The notes: generated by a model not told the origin, from the sequence alone. DNA of 64,000 nt from Muscardinus avellanarius (GCA_963383645.1 OY726565.1:38174124-38238123), one strand, 5' to 3'; positions 1 to 10,470 are shown, counted from the stretch's first letter. Program-made: numbers and translations.

Positions 1-66
1 GTGTATCTTGGCGATAGAATGACCCTGTGTTCAATCCTCAATACCACCAAGAAAAGAAAAAAAAGG
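1..66 (+). mobile_element. SINE, ID half only (cut by window edge)
   Basis: An ID-type right end (TTCAATCCTCAATACCACC) with an A-rich tail; the left half lies outside the window. Confidence 0.8.
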
Positions 67-349
67 CTTGGCCACCAGTTAGCAGACTAGGGCACGACTG
101 GAGAACGGGCAGCCCCTTGTTATGACCCAAACCCCAAGAGCACCGTGGCCAGAGTGTCAACCACTAGGTGCCACAGGAGCTGAAAAGTGACTCCCCAGGC
201 TGCTCTGCTCAAATTCCTGTAAAGAAACACAGTGTAGTTCAGAATGAATGGCAACTGAGAAAAACAGTGCAGAACGGTTCTGAGAGGTGCTTCTGGAATT
301 AGCAATAAATGTGAAGTCATCAATCAGTTATGGTGACTTATACACTGGC

Positions 350-420
350 ATATACTTACAGTGATCATATGTATATACTTACAGTGTATATAAGTATGTA
401 TATACTTACAGTGATCATAC
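350..420 (+). repeat. Tandem triplication (21-27 bp units)
   Basis: Three units start ATATACTTACAGTG at 350, 373 and 400; the middle unit differs (GTATATAAGTATGT). Confidence 0.9.
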
Positions 421-723
421 ATTTAAAGTTTGGACAAGCAATGTTCTTCTTTGGGAGAACGTTACCATCTATCACTGACCTACATAGCTTCTGTTTGCTG
501 CTGACTTAGCTACAAATACAAAAATGTCATGCCCCGGCAATCAAACAGAAGCATATTATTCAAATCTTGTATTAGTGGACTATAGGTAATGAAAAATGTC
601 AAAAGACTAATCAAGAAATAGAAACAAGTACAATTGACAGATAAACAGACAAAGAAAATGTGATATATACACATAAAAAATACTAAATAAAATATTATTC
701 TTTCTTTAAAAAGAAGATAATCA

Positions 724-945
724 GCTGGGCGTGGTGGCGCATGCTTTTAATCCCAGCATTCAGGAGGCTGAGACAGGAGGATCACGGTTTGCGGACAGCC
801 TCAGCTACTTAGTGAGGCCCTCTGCAACTCAGTGAGACCCTGTTTCAAAATAAAGAATAAAAAATAGGGCTGAGGGTGTAGTTCAGAGGTAGAATGTCCC
901 TGGGTTCCATCCCCAGTACTGCAAAAAATAAAAATAAAAAAATAA
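724..945 (+). mobile_element. B1-ID composite SINE, long form
   Basis: Left half starts GCTGGGCGTGGTGGCGCATG; the right half GTGTAGTTCAGAGGTAGAAT is ID-like; A-rich tail. Confidence 0.93.
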
Positions 946-1016
946 GAAGAAAATCTACATTTGCAATAACATAGATGAACATGAAAAATATTCTGCTAAA
1001 TGAAAACATTATACTA

Positions 1017-1228
1017 AGCCAGGCATGGTGCCCCAGGCTTGTAATCTCAGTACTTGGGAGGCTGAGACAGGAGGATTGCAGGTTCGCAGCCAGCCTCAGC
1101 TACTTAGTGAGGCCTTCTGCAACTTAGCAAGACCCTGTCTCAAAATAAAGAATAAAAATTAGGGCTAGAGGTATAGATTGGAGGTAGAATGCCAGTTCAA
1201 TCTCCAGTACTGCAAAAAGAAGAAAAAA
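1017..1228 (+). mobile_element. B1-ID composite SINE, long form
   Basis: Same layout as 724-945; the ID half has lost part of its CCCTGGG segment. Confidence 0.9.
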
Positions 1229-1420
1229 ATATGCTAAATGAAAGACAAATACTGGATGATACCACTTAATATGTAGAATCTAAAAACACTGAACTCATAA
1301 AAAACAGTAGAATGATGGGTTGTGAGAGTCTGTTATGGGGAGAAACAAGGAGGTATTGGTCGAAGGATATAAACTTGTAGCTATGGGTAAGTTCTGAGGA
1401 TCAAATGTACAGTGTTGCGA

Positions 1421-1621
1421 ACACTTTTTTTTTTTTTTTGGTGGCACTGGGGTTCCTGGAAACCCTTCTACCTCCAGGCTATACTCCCAGGCCCATTTTT
1501 TATATTTTTATTTGGAAACAGGGTATCTTAAGCCAGCGAGACTGGCTTCAAACCTGCGCGATCCTCCTGTCTCCGCCTTCCAAGTGCAGGGATTACAAGC
1601 GTGCGCCACCACACCTGGCCA
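1421..1621 (-). mobile_element. B1-ID composite SINE, short form
   Basis: Carries the short-form hairpin (AAGCCAG-n5-CTGGCTT) and the altered ID end GGTTTCCAGGAACCCCAGT-like. Confidence 0.92.
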
Positions 1622-1670
1622 TGGTGAACACAACTTAAAATGTAATATTTACTTCAAATTCCTTCAGAAA

Positions 1671-1875
1671 GCCAGGCGTGGTGGCATATGCTTGTAATCC
1701 CAGCATTCAGGAGGCGGAGACTGGAGGATCACAGTTCACGGACAGCCTCAGCAACCTAGCGAGGCTCTTCGTAACTCAGTGAGACCCTATTTCAAAAAAT
1801 AAAGACTAAAAAAATAGGACTGGGGGTGTAGCTCGGAGGTACAATGCCCTAGATTCCATCTCCAGTACCCCCCTC
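1671..1875 (+). mobile_element. B1-ID composite SINE, long form
   Basis: Left half AAGCCAGGCGTGGTGGCATA; ends GTACCCCCCTC without a long A tail. Confidence 0.9.
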
Positions 1876-2551
1876 AGAAAATCTTTCAGAGTAGATCTTC
1901 ATTAGCCTACTAAAAAGTAACTGTGTATGGTGATTAATTATCTTGACTGCACTCATTTTACAACATGACATATTTTGAAACAGAACACTGAACAACTTAA
2001 ATATACACAATTACTACAAACCTTAATAAAGTTAAAAAATAAAAATAATTGTGTCAAAAGGAATACTTTGATGAAAACCTTAACCATCTTGAAGACTAGA
2101 ATCTCATTAACATTCTGCACAAAGCTCATTTTTGGATCCTTGGACCTACTTTTGTTTGGTTATTCATTCAGAACACAAAACTATTACCTAACTATTAAAA
2201 AAAAAAGGTATGAAAAATTCAAAATGCCTGTTTTCAAAATCTGCCTTTTCCTATCTCCATCTCTTTACTGCCAAATTAATAGAGATAACACTTTTTAATA
2301 ACTGATACTGTCTCAATTCAGCTAAACTGGAAGGACATTGTTTTACAGTCTCATTTCATTCTCTCCACGCTCCCTAATGAGCCTTGAGCTCTTTAGCTCT
2401 CTCTAAAGAAAGAGCTGCTTCAAATTCAAAGGCACATATAAATGAGAAGGCACATTCCTAGAATTGGAATTTGTACTTTGCTTAGACACTAGCATTTAGT
2501 TTTGTAAAAAAAAAAGAATGGTTTGCTTTACAAGATGGCTAAATACATTAC

Positions 2552-2755
2552 CTCAGGATTGTGTGAGGCCGTGACCATGACTCCTATGGTGGATTTTGTC
2601 TGTTTAGACCTAAGGACGGCTAATAATCCCATACGAAACATGATGTGATCAAGGTCCTCTGCCTTTGTTCGAAATCCAGCAGTCCCATATTGAAGAGAGA
2701 GCCCACTGGGCTTGGCATGTAATGCTGAGCGCTTTGCAATAGCACCTAAATCCAT
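2552..2755 (-). CDS. PGM3: PGM3 first coding exon (phosphoacetylglucosamine mutase, residues 1-68)
   Basis: PGM3 converts GlcNAc-6-phosphate to GlcNAc-1-phosphate in the hexosamine route to UDP-GlcNAc, in the cytosol. The minus strand encodes 68 residues from MDLGAI to TASHNPE, closely matching mammalian PGM3 residues 1-68. The alpha-D-phosphohexomutase active-site motif TASHNP is complete, with the phosphorylated serine at residue 64. The start is the Met two bases inside the exon: a good acceptor (TTTTGTAG, AG at 2758-2759) lies just upstream, so the upstream in-frame Met belongs to intron. The exon ends at GAG before the donor GTAATG (2550-2551), in phase 0, agreeing with the next family residue. 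Later exons lie left of position 1, so only the N-terminus of a protein of about 540 aa is here. It diverges from RWDD2A. Confidence 0.96.
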
Positions 2756-2757
2756 GT

Positions 2758-3997
2758 CTACAAAATTAAGAAATGCATTTTCAAGCACAAGAAATCTCTG
2801 AAGGGTTATTTGCTTCAGAAACTGCCACCCCAACCTAATAGGTCTGTTTCACCCTGTCCCTTTCTCAAAAACCATGTACGAAAGAGCGAGAACCAGCACA
2901 ATAACTCCTCAGGGTTAGAATTACCTAAGAGCTACTCCTGCCCAACTAGTACTGTCCACTCCTGGAAATACAGGGAAGAAATCAGAGTGTCCCTAACTCA
3001 TCTCATCTCCCATTTTGCCTTTTAAAATGGTATCCTCTCAACTAAAATGAAGGTTTTACACCTACATTCAGAGACTCATAGCAAATCAAAGATCATCTCA
3101 TTTCCCTAAAGAGAAAACTTAAACCAAAGCCGCGGTTAAGTTACCTAAGTTCAAGTGTGTAGCTGGTGAGAGAAAGAGGCTTAACGTCAGACTCTCAAAT
3201 GTAGTACATACCCAGTATACCTGGGGAATCTATGTGATTCTTTCGTTCTTCTCCCAGGCTACAGAAACACAGTCCCAAAGGAAAAGCAAGGGCAATAATG
3301 GTTCCTCTCCAAGGCTACCCAGATTCCAAAATATACCTTACAGGGAGGTGTGCTGTGCGACTTCACCAATTTTCAAAAGGAGAATCAGCACGCCCTTCTC
3401 AGTTAAGTTCTGAAACTAGCCACATCTTCCTAAGTAATGCCACCTTTTACCTTTAACTTTAAAAATCAAATGTGGGCCCTGAGAACACTAATACTTACTT
3501 TTCCGGGCTACTCTAATTCAGTGGAACTCAGGGCTTCTAACCTTAGAAGGCGGCGCACCCCCGGGGTCAGTCAGCACACCGTGCATTTCCCGGGTCAATC
3601 CATTCCCAGTTAGCCCAAGGATAAGGAGCTGTCCCAAGCCACCCGCCTCGCCCTCTAGTTTAATTACTCTTCGTTGCTTCGAAAACTGAAATGGTTAAAA
3701 AAAAAAAAAGGCATCAAGCAAGGTCATTTAGCTCAGACCAAAGTAATCACAGCTCTTTCACAAGGCTCAATACGTTTTTGTAAAAAATGACCAGAAAGTA
3801 ACGTACCACACGATTAATCATAAGGGCGTGAACGAGAACTGTTAAATCCAGACAGCAAGACAACAAACTTCCACCCTTTCTTGTGTTTTAGGTCCTAAAA
3901 CTACTTTCACGGGGTAGGCGAATGCTTTTACTAAAAATCTATTTTCCAAGTCCTGACAATGTCCACTCTAAGAGTCAGGAAGCCCCTTCTCCATCTC
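2758..3997 (-). other. PGM3: PGM3 intron 1 (between 5' UTR exon and first coding exon)
   Basis: About 1.2 kb of unique sequence with no SINE, unusual for this window. It becomes richer in CpG toward 3540-3600, near the promoter. I see no coding exon in it. The upstream limit rests on a predicted donor. Confidence 0.55.
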
Positions 3998-3999
3998 AC

Positions 4000-4200
4000 C
4001 TTAAAACCTCGTTGGTCCCACTGTCCTCCCAGGCGATCTCCTAAGATCCCCACCGGGCCGGTGGGCTCGACCCGCCGGAGACCCTCGCCCGCCGCCCACC
4101 GCACCCACCAGAACCTCGGTTCCGCTCGTCGCCGCCCGCCGCCCGCCGCCCGCCGCCCGCCGCCCGCCGCCAGCACCTCGGCTCCGCTCGCCGCCGCCCG
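4000..4200 (-). other. PGM3: Candidate PGM3 5' UTR exon 1
   Basis: A consensus donor on the minus strand (TTTTAAG followed by GTGAGA, GT at 3998-3999) sits at the left edge of the CpG island, 1.24 kb upstream of the first coding exon. A non-coding first exon ending at 4000 would fit a leftward PGM3 transcript. The 5' end is only approximate and no transcript evidence is available. Confidence 0.4.
4126..4172. repeat. GC-rich 7-bp tandem repeat in the promoter
   Basis: About six copies of a CCGCCCG-type heptamer lie in the CpG island. They sit between two imperfect copies of a 33-bp block (4110-4142 and 4171-4203, starting CAG-A/C-ACCTCGG), suggesting local duplication in the promoter. Confidence 0.85.
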
Positions 4201-4339
4201 CCGACGTGGCCTGCGTGGCTTCCGGGTGTGGCCCCGCCTCCCGGCCAATCGCGACGGGAGGCCCCGGCCCCGCCCCCGGCCAATCGCAGCGGGTGGCTCA
4301 AGCCCAGGCCCCGCCCCCGGCGGTCACGCGCGGCGCGCG

Positions 4340-4404
4340 CCTGCGGACTGCGGCTGCGGCTCGGAGCGGGCGCTCGGGCTGTTTGGATTGAATGAGCAAG
4401 AAGG
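4340..4404 (+). other. RWDD2A: Candidate RWDD2A 5' UTR exon 1
   Basis: Downstream of the CCAAT pair, the plus strand has a consensus donor (AAGG followed by GTGAGG, GT at 4405-4406). A possible acceptor precedes the coding start (TTTCCAAG ending at 5303). A short non-coding first exon ending at 4404 would link promoter and gene. The 5' boundary is not visible. Confidence 0.4.
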
Positions 4405-5323
4405 GTGAGGCCCTGCGGCGGCCCTGGGGTTGGGGCCGGGGTCCGAACGCGGGGGCGCAGCCTCCGCCTCCAGCTCGGGGCCTCGGGGGGCAGGCCCGGG
4501 GTCGCCCGGAAGCCTCGTTCCTGGCGGTCCGGGTGGGGGCGGGAAGCTCCGCAGGGGGCTCCGGGCTGAGGGGGGCCGCGGCCAGTGGGCGCCCCCGCCA
4601 CCCGCACCCCTCTCCGCATTGCAGAGCTCATTTCTTTCCCCAATCTGTGCCTCGGGGAAGCCTTCCCAGGCCCGCCCACCCCCTTCCCAAAGGATGTTCC
4701 ATAAATCTTCATTTTATGTATTTCCCTACAGGAGCCCCCAGCCGGGCCCCCGGCAGTGGCTGGGTGAATCCGTGCGGCCGGGAGCTCCGGGGTGCTGCGC
4801 GGTTGCAGGGCGAGGCAGGCTCCCGAGGGGTCCGGCCTCGACGCGGGGGCGGCGGCGGGCCCCGCAGCTGGGGACCCGGGCCCCGCCCCGGCACTGCGGG
4901 CCTCCCTCGCCGCAGCGGCCAGTTGCGGCCAAGCCTGGGACCTGGGTGCGATTTCGTAGCCAAGCCCTGCCTGGCCCAGAATTCGGGTGTGCACAGCATC
5001 CGCAGGTGGTGTTTGCAACCACCTGCAAGGGGATAATTTTCGGAACACCTGTTAAAAGTGCAGATTCTTCGATCTAAATGAGGGGGCGCAGTGTGGATTT
5101 TAACGGAGCCATACGAGGAGATCTTGTGCCTACGAGACGTGGGAGTCAGGAGATGAAGCCAAAGGGTGTAAGTGTAAGTGTTTATGCCCCTAGCTTGCTG
5201 TGCAGAGCGCTCCTGCAGAACCGCTTCCTCGGCAAGGGACCCTCTGGAAAATTCGCGGGATCTCGGCAGACCCAGCGACCCTGGGCTATTCCCGGTTTCC
5301 AAGGAGGTTGATTTACATACAGC

Positions 5324-5524
5324 ATGTCGGCTTCCGTGAAAGAAAGCCTTCAGCTTCAGCTGCTGGAGATGGAAATGCTGTTGTCTATGTTTCCTAACCA
5401 AGGAGAAGTAAACCTTGAAGATGTAAATGCCCTGACGAATATAAAGAGATATTTGGAAGGCACAAGGGAGGGGCTACCACCAAATATCGAATTTGTGATA
5501 ACGCTCCAGATTGATGAGCCCAAG
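5324..5524 (+). CDS. RWDD2A: RWDD2A coding exon 1 (RWD domain protein 2A, residues 1-67)
   Basis: This encodes residues 1-67, from [10 protein letters not shown] to LQIDEPK, closely matching mammalian RWDD2A. It forms the first part of the RWD domain, an alpha+beta fold related to ubiquitin-conjugating enzymes and usually a protein-interaction module; no enzyme activity is established for this protein. The exon ends at AAG before the donor GTGGGT (5525-5526), phase 0. The chosen ATG opens the reading frame and gives 292 aa when joined to the next exon, the human length. It lies about 0.9 kb downstream of the CpG island shared with PGM3. Confidence 0.95.
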
Positions 5525-5886
5525 GTGGGTGCCCTCGTTGGTTTTCAGGATTGCTGGGTGCCCAGTTTTTAAATGCATGAGCTTCCTGTCCAGGAAACAA
5601 CTAGAGAATTGTTCAGATGCATATTCCTCTATTTGTTTGGAAGCAATATATATAGAATAGATGCTCTATAACTTGTCTTCAGTAAACATTCTGAATTTTA
5701 CTTAACATACACACCTTTTAAACAAATATGCAGTTTTGAATGAAAATATCTTATAGTCTTATACTACCATTATTCTGTTGATTCATCTAGTTTCTTATCA
5801 ATCCACTTGTTGTGGTATGGACTACCTTTACATGTACCTGATTCTCATGAATCTAGCAAAATGGGCTTTTCAAAATGAGGTGAATG

Positions 5887-6074
5887 AAGCCTGGTGTGGT
5901 AATGTATACCTGTAATCCTAGTACTTGGGAGGCTGAGACAGGAGGATTGCAGGTTCAAGGCCAGCCTCAGCAACTTAGCAAGACTCTGTTTCAACATAAA
6001 AAAAAAAAAAGGGCAAGGGTATAGTTGAGAAGCAGAATAACCCTAGGTTCAATTCCCAGTACAAAAAAAAAAAG
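5887..6074 (+). mobile_element. B1-ID composite SINE, older
   Basis: GCCTGGTGTGGTAATGTATA start; middle A tract; diverged ID half ending in an A tail. Confidence 0.88.
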
Positions 6075-6084
6075 TGGGTGTATT

Positions 6085-6190
6085 CATTTCAAGTCACCCC
6101 CTGATGCCATTTTGGCATGGGGCTGTATTTCTATTTTCTGTATTTCTGTCTTTTAATAAACTTCTTTAAATCTTCAAAAAAAAAGTGAAC
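6085..6190 (+). mobile_element. LTR-like tail fragment
   Basis: The part CTGTATTTCTGTCTTTTAAT followed by AAACTTCTTTAAATCTTC resembles 21340-21385, the R/poly(A) region of the LTR-like element in ME1 intron 13. It ends in a short A run. Confidence 0.45.
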
Positions 6191-6509
6191 ATATACATTT
6201 TAGGGATTGTTTTGATGACCACCATATGCAGAAAACAAATACAAAATCTAAATGTTAAAAATGTACTTCCCACTCACCCCTCACGCTCTTGGGGGAGGGA
6301 AAAAAAGAATCACTGTGTGTTGTAGCTCATTTGTTTCGCGAGAGAATCAATAGATCATATTCCATGTCTTGAATAAATTGCTCTATTTTGGTATTGAAAA
6401 AAATGAATGTACTCCACCTTCTGATCCATTTATCTCTAAGTAACATTAGCATAGTATGGGTAACACGTGGACTGGGCATTTGAGAACTTCTGTTGTAGCT
6501 ATTTCCTAC

Positions 6510-6812
6510 TCATCCTTCAGTTGTCATTCCCTCAGAGGAGGCTTCCTGGTTCCCCAGACTGGATTCTGTCCCGATGGTTACACACTTCAATGGAACCCTG
6601 AACTTTTCCATGGTAATGCTTCTCACAATTGAATTAAATGCTTGGTATGCATAGTTAATTGTTTAATGTGTGCCTCCACTAGGCTGTGGACTTCATGAAG
6701 GGCAGAAATAGTATCTGGCTTCTTCAGTTCTTTATCCCAGCCGAGGGCCCTTGGCCATGTGGTTGTTCAATAAATATGAGAAAAAAATGAATAAATGGAA
6801 GGGATCATGTAT
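6510..6812 (+). mobile_element. L2 (LINE-2) 3' end
   Basis: It contains the typical L2 tail order: CTAGGCTGTGGACTTCATGA, AGGGCAGAAATAGTATCTGG, then TTCAATAAATATGAGAAAAA and ATGAATAAATGGA. Ancient and diverged. Confidence 0.8.
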
Positions 6813-6931
6813 ATATCTAGTACTTGGTACATAGCCGTAACTATAGCTTTTATCAAAATCATGCAGTTGCCATTAATAAACTAGCATGTGTGCTTTCATG
6901 GTGTTTAAATTTATTTGATTTTCATTTTAAG

Positions 6932-7609
6932 GTGACAATTGATTTGCAAGTAACCATGCCTCACAACTACCCCTACGTAGCATTGCAGCTGTTTGGACGG
7001 TCATCTGAGCTTGATAGACAACAGCAGCTACTTCTCAACCAAGGTCTCGCTTCTTATCTAGGGACTTTTGATCCAGGTGAGCTCTGTGTATGTGCAGCAA
7101 TCCAGTGGCTCCAGGACAACAGTGCGTCCTATTTCCTGAACAGGAAGCTTGTGTATGAACCGTCTACGAAAGCAAAGCCTGTCAAGAACACATTCATTCG
7201 AATGTGGATCTACAGTCACCACATATATCAGCAGGACCTAAGGAAGAAGATTCTGGAAGTAGGGAAAAGGTTAGATGTGACTGGGTTTTGCATGACAGGA
7301 AAGCCAGGCATAATCTGTGTAGAGGGTTTCAAAGAGCACTGTGAGGAGTTCTGGCACACAATTAGGTACCCCAACTGGAAACACATTTCCTGCAAGCATG
7401 CTGAAAGCACGGAGACAGAAGGGAATGGCGAGGACCTGCGACTTTTCCATTCTTTTGAAGAATTGCTTCTTGAGGCCCATGGTGATTATGGGTTAAGGAA
7501 TGATTATCACATGAATCTGGGCCAGTTCTTAGAATTTCTCAAAAAACACAAGAGTGAGCATGTTTTTCAGATACTATTTGGCATTGAAAGCAAAAGCTCA
7601 GAGTCGTAG
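6932..7609 (+). CDS. RWDD2A: RWDD2A coding exon 2 (residues 68-292 and stop)
   Basis: The exon opens with [20 protein letters not shown], completing the RWD domain with its usual Tyr-Pro turn, and continues into the C-terminal region shared by the RWDD2 family. It ends ...GIESKSSES and TAG (7607-7609). Joined to residues 1-67 it gives 292 aa with no break, the normal mammalian length. The reading frame is also open upstream of 6932, but that part is intron: the acceptor is good and homology starts exactly at the splice point. The gene looks intact and functional. The protein's role is not established. Confidence 0.96.
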   Translation: MTIDLQVTMPHNYPYVALQLFGRSSELDRQQQLLLNQGLASYLGTFDPGELCVCAAIQWLQDNSASYFLNRKLVYEPSTKAKPVKNTFIRMWIYSHHIYQQDLRKKILEVGKRLDVTGFCMTGKPGIICVEGFKEHCEEFWHTIRYPNWKHISCKHAESTETEGNGEDLRLFHSFEELLLEAHGDYGLRNDYHMNLGQFLEFLKKHKSEHVFQILFGIESKSSES

Positions 7610-7850
7610 GAAGCTATCAAAAGGCCTATGCTTGTGATTTTATTAAGTTAGTGTTTCTGTTAATAAGACCAAAGTGACTCTGTAGCATCCTCAGTAAGAG
7701 ACCTAGCTCCAGAATTTTCACCTGTTAATGAAACAAATAGGCCTTTAACTTTCTGAGTGCAATTGTGATATTATCTCTAGATTCCTGTGTAAGTCATTTG
7801 AAAATTCTTTCATTGTAAATTAATAAAAATAGTTCACTTAACCAGTGAAG
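7610..7850 (+). other. RWDD2A: RWDD2A 3' UTR
   Basis: Unique, AT-rich sequence follows the stop codon and ends soon after an AATAAA signal. The cleavage site is inferred from the signal. Confidence 0.65.
7822..7827 (+). terminator. RWDD2A: RWDD2A polyadenylation signal AATAAA
   Basis: A canonical AATAAA lies 213 bp past the RWDD2A stop codon in AT-rich unique sequence, the first on this strand after the gene. Confidence 0.65.
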
Positions 7851-8070
7851 CATATTTGATTGAGCAGTCTAAAGCTCCACTGTTAATGTACAAATGATAT
7901 TGCAGTTATGAATTCATTAATATAAATAACATTTCTCTCACAATAACAACACGTAGGTGACATGCCAGCTTTTCTTCCAGCGTTGGAAATGAATTCTAAA
8001 TTGAGGACAAAATGAGAATAAAAAGAGAGCATGTGCTTTACTTCATTTCTTTAAGTTAAATCCTTTTTCA

Positions 8071-8268
8071 GCCAGACATCATGGGGTGCACCTGTGACCC
8101 CAGTACTTGGGAGGCTGACACAGGAATATAACAGGTTCAAGACCAGCCTTAGCAACTTAGCAAGATTCAGCCACCTAGCCAGACCGTTTCAAAATAAGAA
8201 CTGGGGGGTGGGGGGCGCTCAGAGGTAGAATGCCTCTGGGTCCAGTTCCCAGTACCACAACCAAACAA
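8071..8268 (+). mobile_element. B1-ID composite SINE, older
   Basis: Diverged left half; ID half GCTCAGAGGTAGAATGCCTC intact. Confidence 0.85.
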
Positions 8269-8349
8269 AAACTATGTCAAGTCTTGAAGTAAACTAGATA
8301 CTAAAAGCAATGACAAATCTTAGTAATGTAGTCTTAAGAAAAAGGAAGA

Positions 8350-8520
8350 AACCAGTGTACTTGAGAGGCTAAGACAGGAGGGTTACAGGTTTAAGGCCAG
8401 CCTCAGCCACTTAGTGAGACTATGTGAGACCATTTCAAAGTAAAATATATAATAGAGCTGGGGTGTAGCTCAGAGGTAGAATATCCCTGGGTTCAGTCCC
8501 CGGTACCATAGAAAAAAGTA
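8350..8520 (+). mobile_element. B1-ID composite SINE, 5'-truncated
   Basis: Begins within the B1 half (GTACTTGAGAGGCTAAGACA); ID half with GTGTAGCTCAGAGGTAGAAT. Confidence 0.85.
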
Positions 8521-8579
8521 ATAAAGCAAACATACCATGCTGTTTTCTTTCTCTGGTTACAGTGATAACTATCCTTTTG

Positions 8580-9210
8580 TGTGTGTGGAGGATACTAGAG
8601 ATTGAATCCAGGGATGTCCTATCTCCAAGCCATACCTCCAGCCCTTTTTATTTTTATTTTTTTTTAATTTATTTTTTATTGGTGCAATGTATTCATACAT
8701 CATAGTGGTATAAAGAAAATACTTTTGTAGACATACATGCACATCTCGCCCAGTTAGCCCCTACCACGATCCCCACCCCATTCCCTCCCCATCCCTCCTT
8801 CCCGCGCTTGGCTTACTGGTTGACATCTAGTATTATAGCAATTTATACAATATTAACATTGATAATCTCACATAACAGTTTCATTTGTCTGGTACCAAAC
8901 TTTTGATGACTTAAAGATAACATTTCAATATTTCTTTTTGCTTTCTTTCTTACCAGAGAATATTTTTTTCTTTTTTTTTTTTTTAGGTGAAACTATCATA
9001 CATTTATTTATTTTTCAGAAAAAATCTATCCTGATATGGAATATGGACTCTAGATACCCAAAACCCCTTTTTATTTTTTATTGCGAAACAAGGACTTGCT
9101 AAATTGCTGAGAGCTTCACTAAGTTGCTGAGCCTGGCCTTGAACCTGTGATCCTCCTGTCTCAGACTCCCAAGTACTGGGGTAACAGGCATGTGCCTCTA
9201 TACCTGGCTT
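8580..9210 (-). mobile_element. B1-ID composite SINE split by an L1 insertion
   Basis: The ID half (8580-8655) and B1 half (9064-9210) are parts of one minus-strand SINE. The truncated L1 at 8656-9063 lies between them. Confidence 0.88.
8656..9063 (-). mobile_element. 5'-truncated L1 (3' UTR only), nested in a SINE
   Basis: It matches the final 0.4 kb of the full-length L1 3' UTR (about 52963-53380) with few differences, including the AATAAA end, G-rich tract and internal A tract. A duplication CCCTTTTTATTTTT flanks it (about 8642-8655 and 9065-9078). It interrupts a minus-strand SINE whose halves are 8580-8655 and 9064-9210. The truncation point lies within the antisense ORF2-derived piece. 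Confidence 0.9.
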
Positions 9211-10270
9211 GTATCCTATTCTTAGTTCAATTCTTATCCATAAAAGAAATATGGCTTCTTGTCTATATAACATTTCCTCCGATCTTCAGCCTTTACCTGT
9301 GTACTGGTGCACATGTATGTATTACCTCACCAGGCCCAAGGAACACCACAGGGCTGCACGCTCCCCTTACTCAGCAAATAAATAAATAATCATACTACAT
9401 TTGGTGATGTCACTGCCATCTCTTCTGAAAATGCCAAGTCCTGCCAACCTTTGTGAAGATGAGAATTTATTTAAGTAGTTTGTGCTAGTGCTTTCATTAT
9501 TAGTACCTATCTGTGCCCAAGAACTCCTGGGAGTGTCTTGTGTGCACAGGCACATGAAGAGTGTTGTCTGCAGCTTTCCGTGTTTCCGGGCTTCTCCTGA
9601 GCCTTTGTGCACTTCCCAGGGAAGCACCCTATTCTACTCTTGGGTCCCAGGTACCCCACTGCCATCCTGGTCTCTTCAGGATGCAGAACTGAGTGGTGGG
9701 CTTTGGTGATGTGGAGGGGAACACCTAGGCCCCCATTAGTGACATATTCTTAAGATGCCAATGTTGTGTGTACTGAGGAGCGTGGAGAACTGATGAAATG
9801 GTACCTTCTGTTTTTATTCTGTGTCTAAGATGCACACATATGTCCTTGGCATAGGGAGAAGACATAATGGGCTCACAGACCCTGCACTAATCAGATGCCC
9901 CTGTGCCCATGAGGCCTTGCAACTAGGTCCCCTCTAGCTCAGAATGCACTTTATCTCAGGGCACAAAGTCTCCTAAATACTGAGCATGTTTTAGTCCAGG
10001 GGGCCCTGTGGTTAACTATCCACCACCAACACCTTCTCTGGGCCAAACTATTCTAATTATACTGAATCTGCTTATGACTATTATTTCCACCTTGTCTCTA
10101 GATATTAATTTCTGCAAAATGCTGCATTAATAAGCCTTTACCAACACCAAGCTTCTGATGTGTCCACTGACACAGAAAACTCATTTTAACCATAGCACTG
10201 CCCACAAGCCTTCCCAGATTGCAGAGAAATGAAAATGATTTTCAAGGATGCTGGCGTATCCCTTAATTTT

Positions 10271-10470
10271 TTTTTTTTCTTTTTTGGTGGTACTGGGGTT
10301 CCTGGAAGCCCTTCTACCTCCGGGCTACACTCCCAGACCTATTTTTACATTTTTATTTGGAAACAGGGTCTCCTAAGCCAGCACGCGCGGCTGGCTTCGA
10401 ACCTGCGTGATCCTCCTGTCTCTGCCTCCCAAGCGCGGGGATTACAAGCATGCGCCACCACGCCCGGCCA
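10271..10470 (-). mobile_element. B1-ID composite SINE, short form, with 14-bp TSD
   Basis: TATCCCTTAATTTT is duplicated at 10257-10270 and 10471-10484. Short-form hairpin stem present. Confidence 0.95.

Larger units (their letters stand above)
1..2551 (-). other. PGM3: PGM3 intron after the first coding exon (partial)
   Basis: No exon is seen. It holds a cut SINE tail, four composite SINEs between 724 and 1875 and a 71-bp tandem triplication at 350-420. From about 1880 to 2550 the sequence is AT-rich and without a recognised repeat. Confidence 0.7.
4040..4950. promoter_or_regulatory. CpG-island bidirectional promoter of PGM3 and RWDD2A
   Basis: About 900 bp of very GC-rich, CpG-dense DNA lies between the divergent PGM3 and RWDD2A genes. 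It holds two CCAAT boxes 35 bp apart (4245-4249 and 4280-4284, each in GGCCAATCG), several GC boxes (CCCCGCC near 4231, 4268 and 4309) and no clear TATA box, as expected of a housekeeping divergent promoter. The start sites are inferred to flank the CCAAT pair. Confidence 0.85.
5525..6931 (+). other. RWDD2A: RWDD2A intron
   Basis: A 1.4-kb intron with GTGGGT donor and TTCATTTTAAG acceptor (AG at 6930-6931). It holds a composite SINE, an LTR-like tail near 6085-6185 and an old L2 fragment near 6510-6812. Nothing coding is seen. Confidence 0.9.

Noticed and set aside
2756..2833. PGM3 start at an upstream in-frame Met (2833)
   Set aside because: The acceptor TTTTGTAG lies between this Met and the conserved MDLGAI start, so the extension is intronic.
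3931..5401. Several long open frames on both strands across the CpG island (up to 335 codons)
   Set aside because: Stop-poor GC-rich promoter sequence; products are Pro/Arg/Ala/Gly-rich low complexity, overlap in all frames and match no family.
6824..6931. Upstream extension of the RWDD2A second exon to an ATG at 6824
   Set aside because: The frame is open by chance; a good acceptor at 6930-6931 and family similarity place the exon start at 6932.
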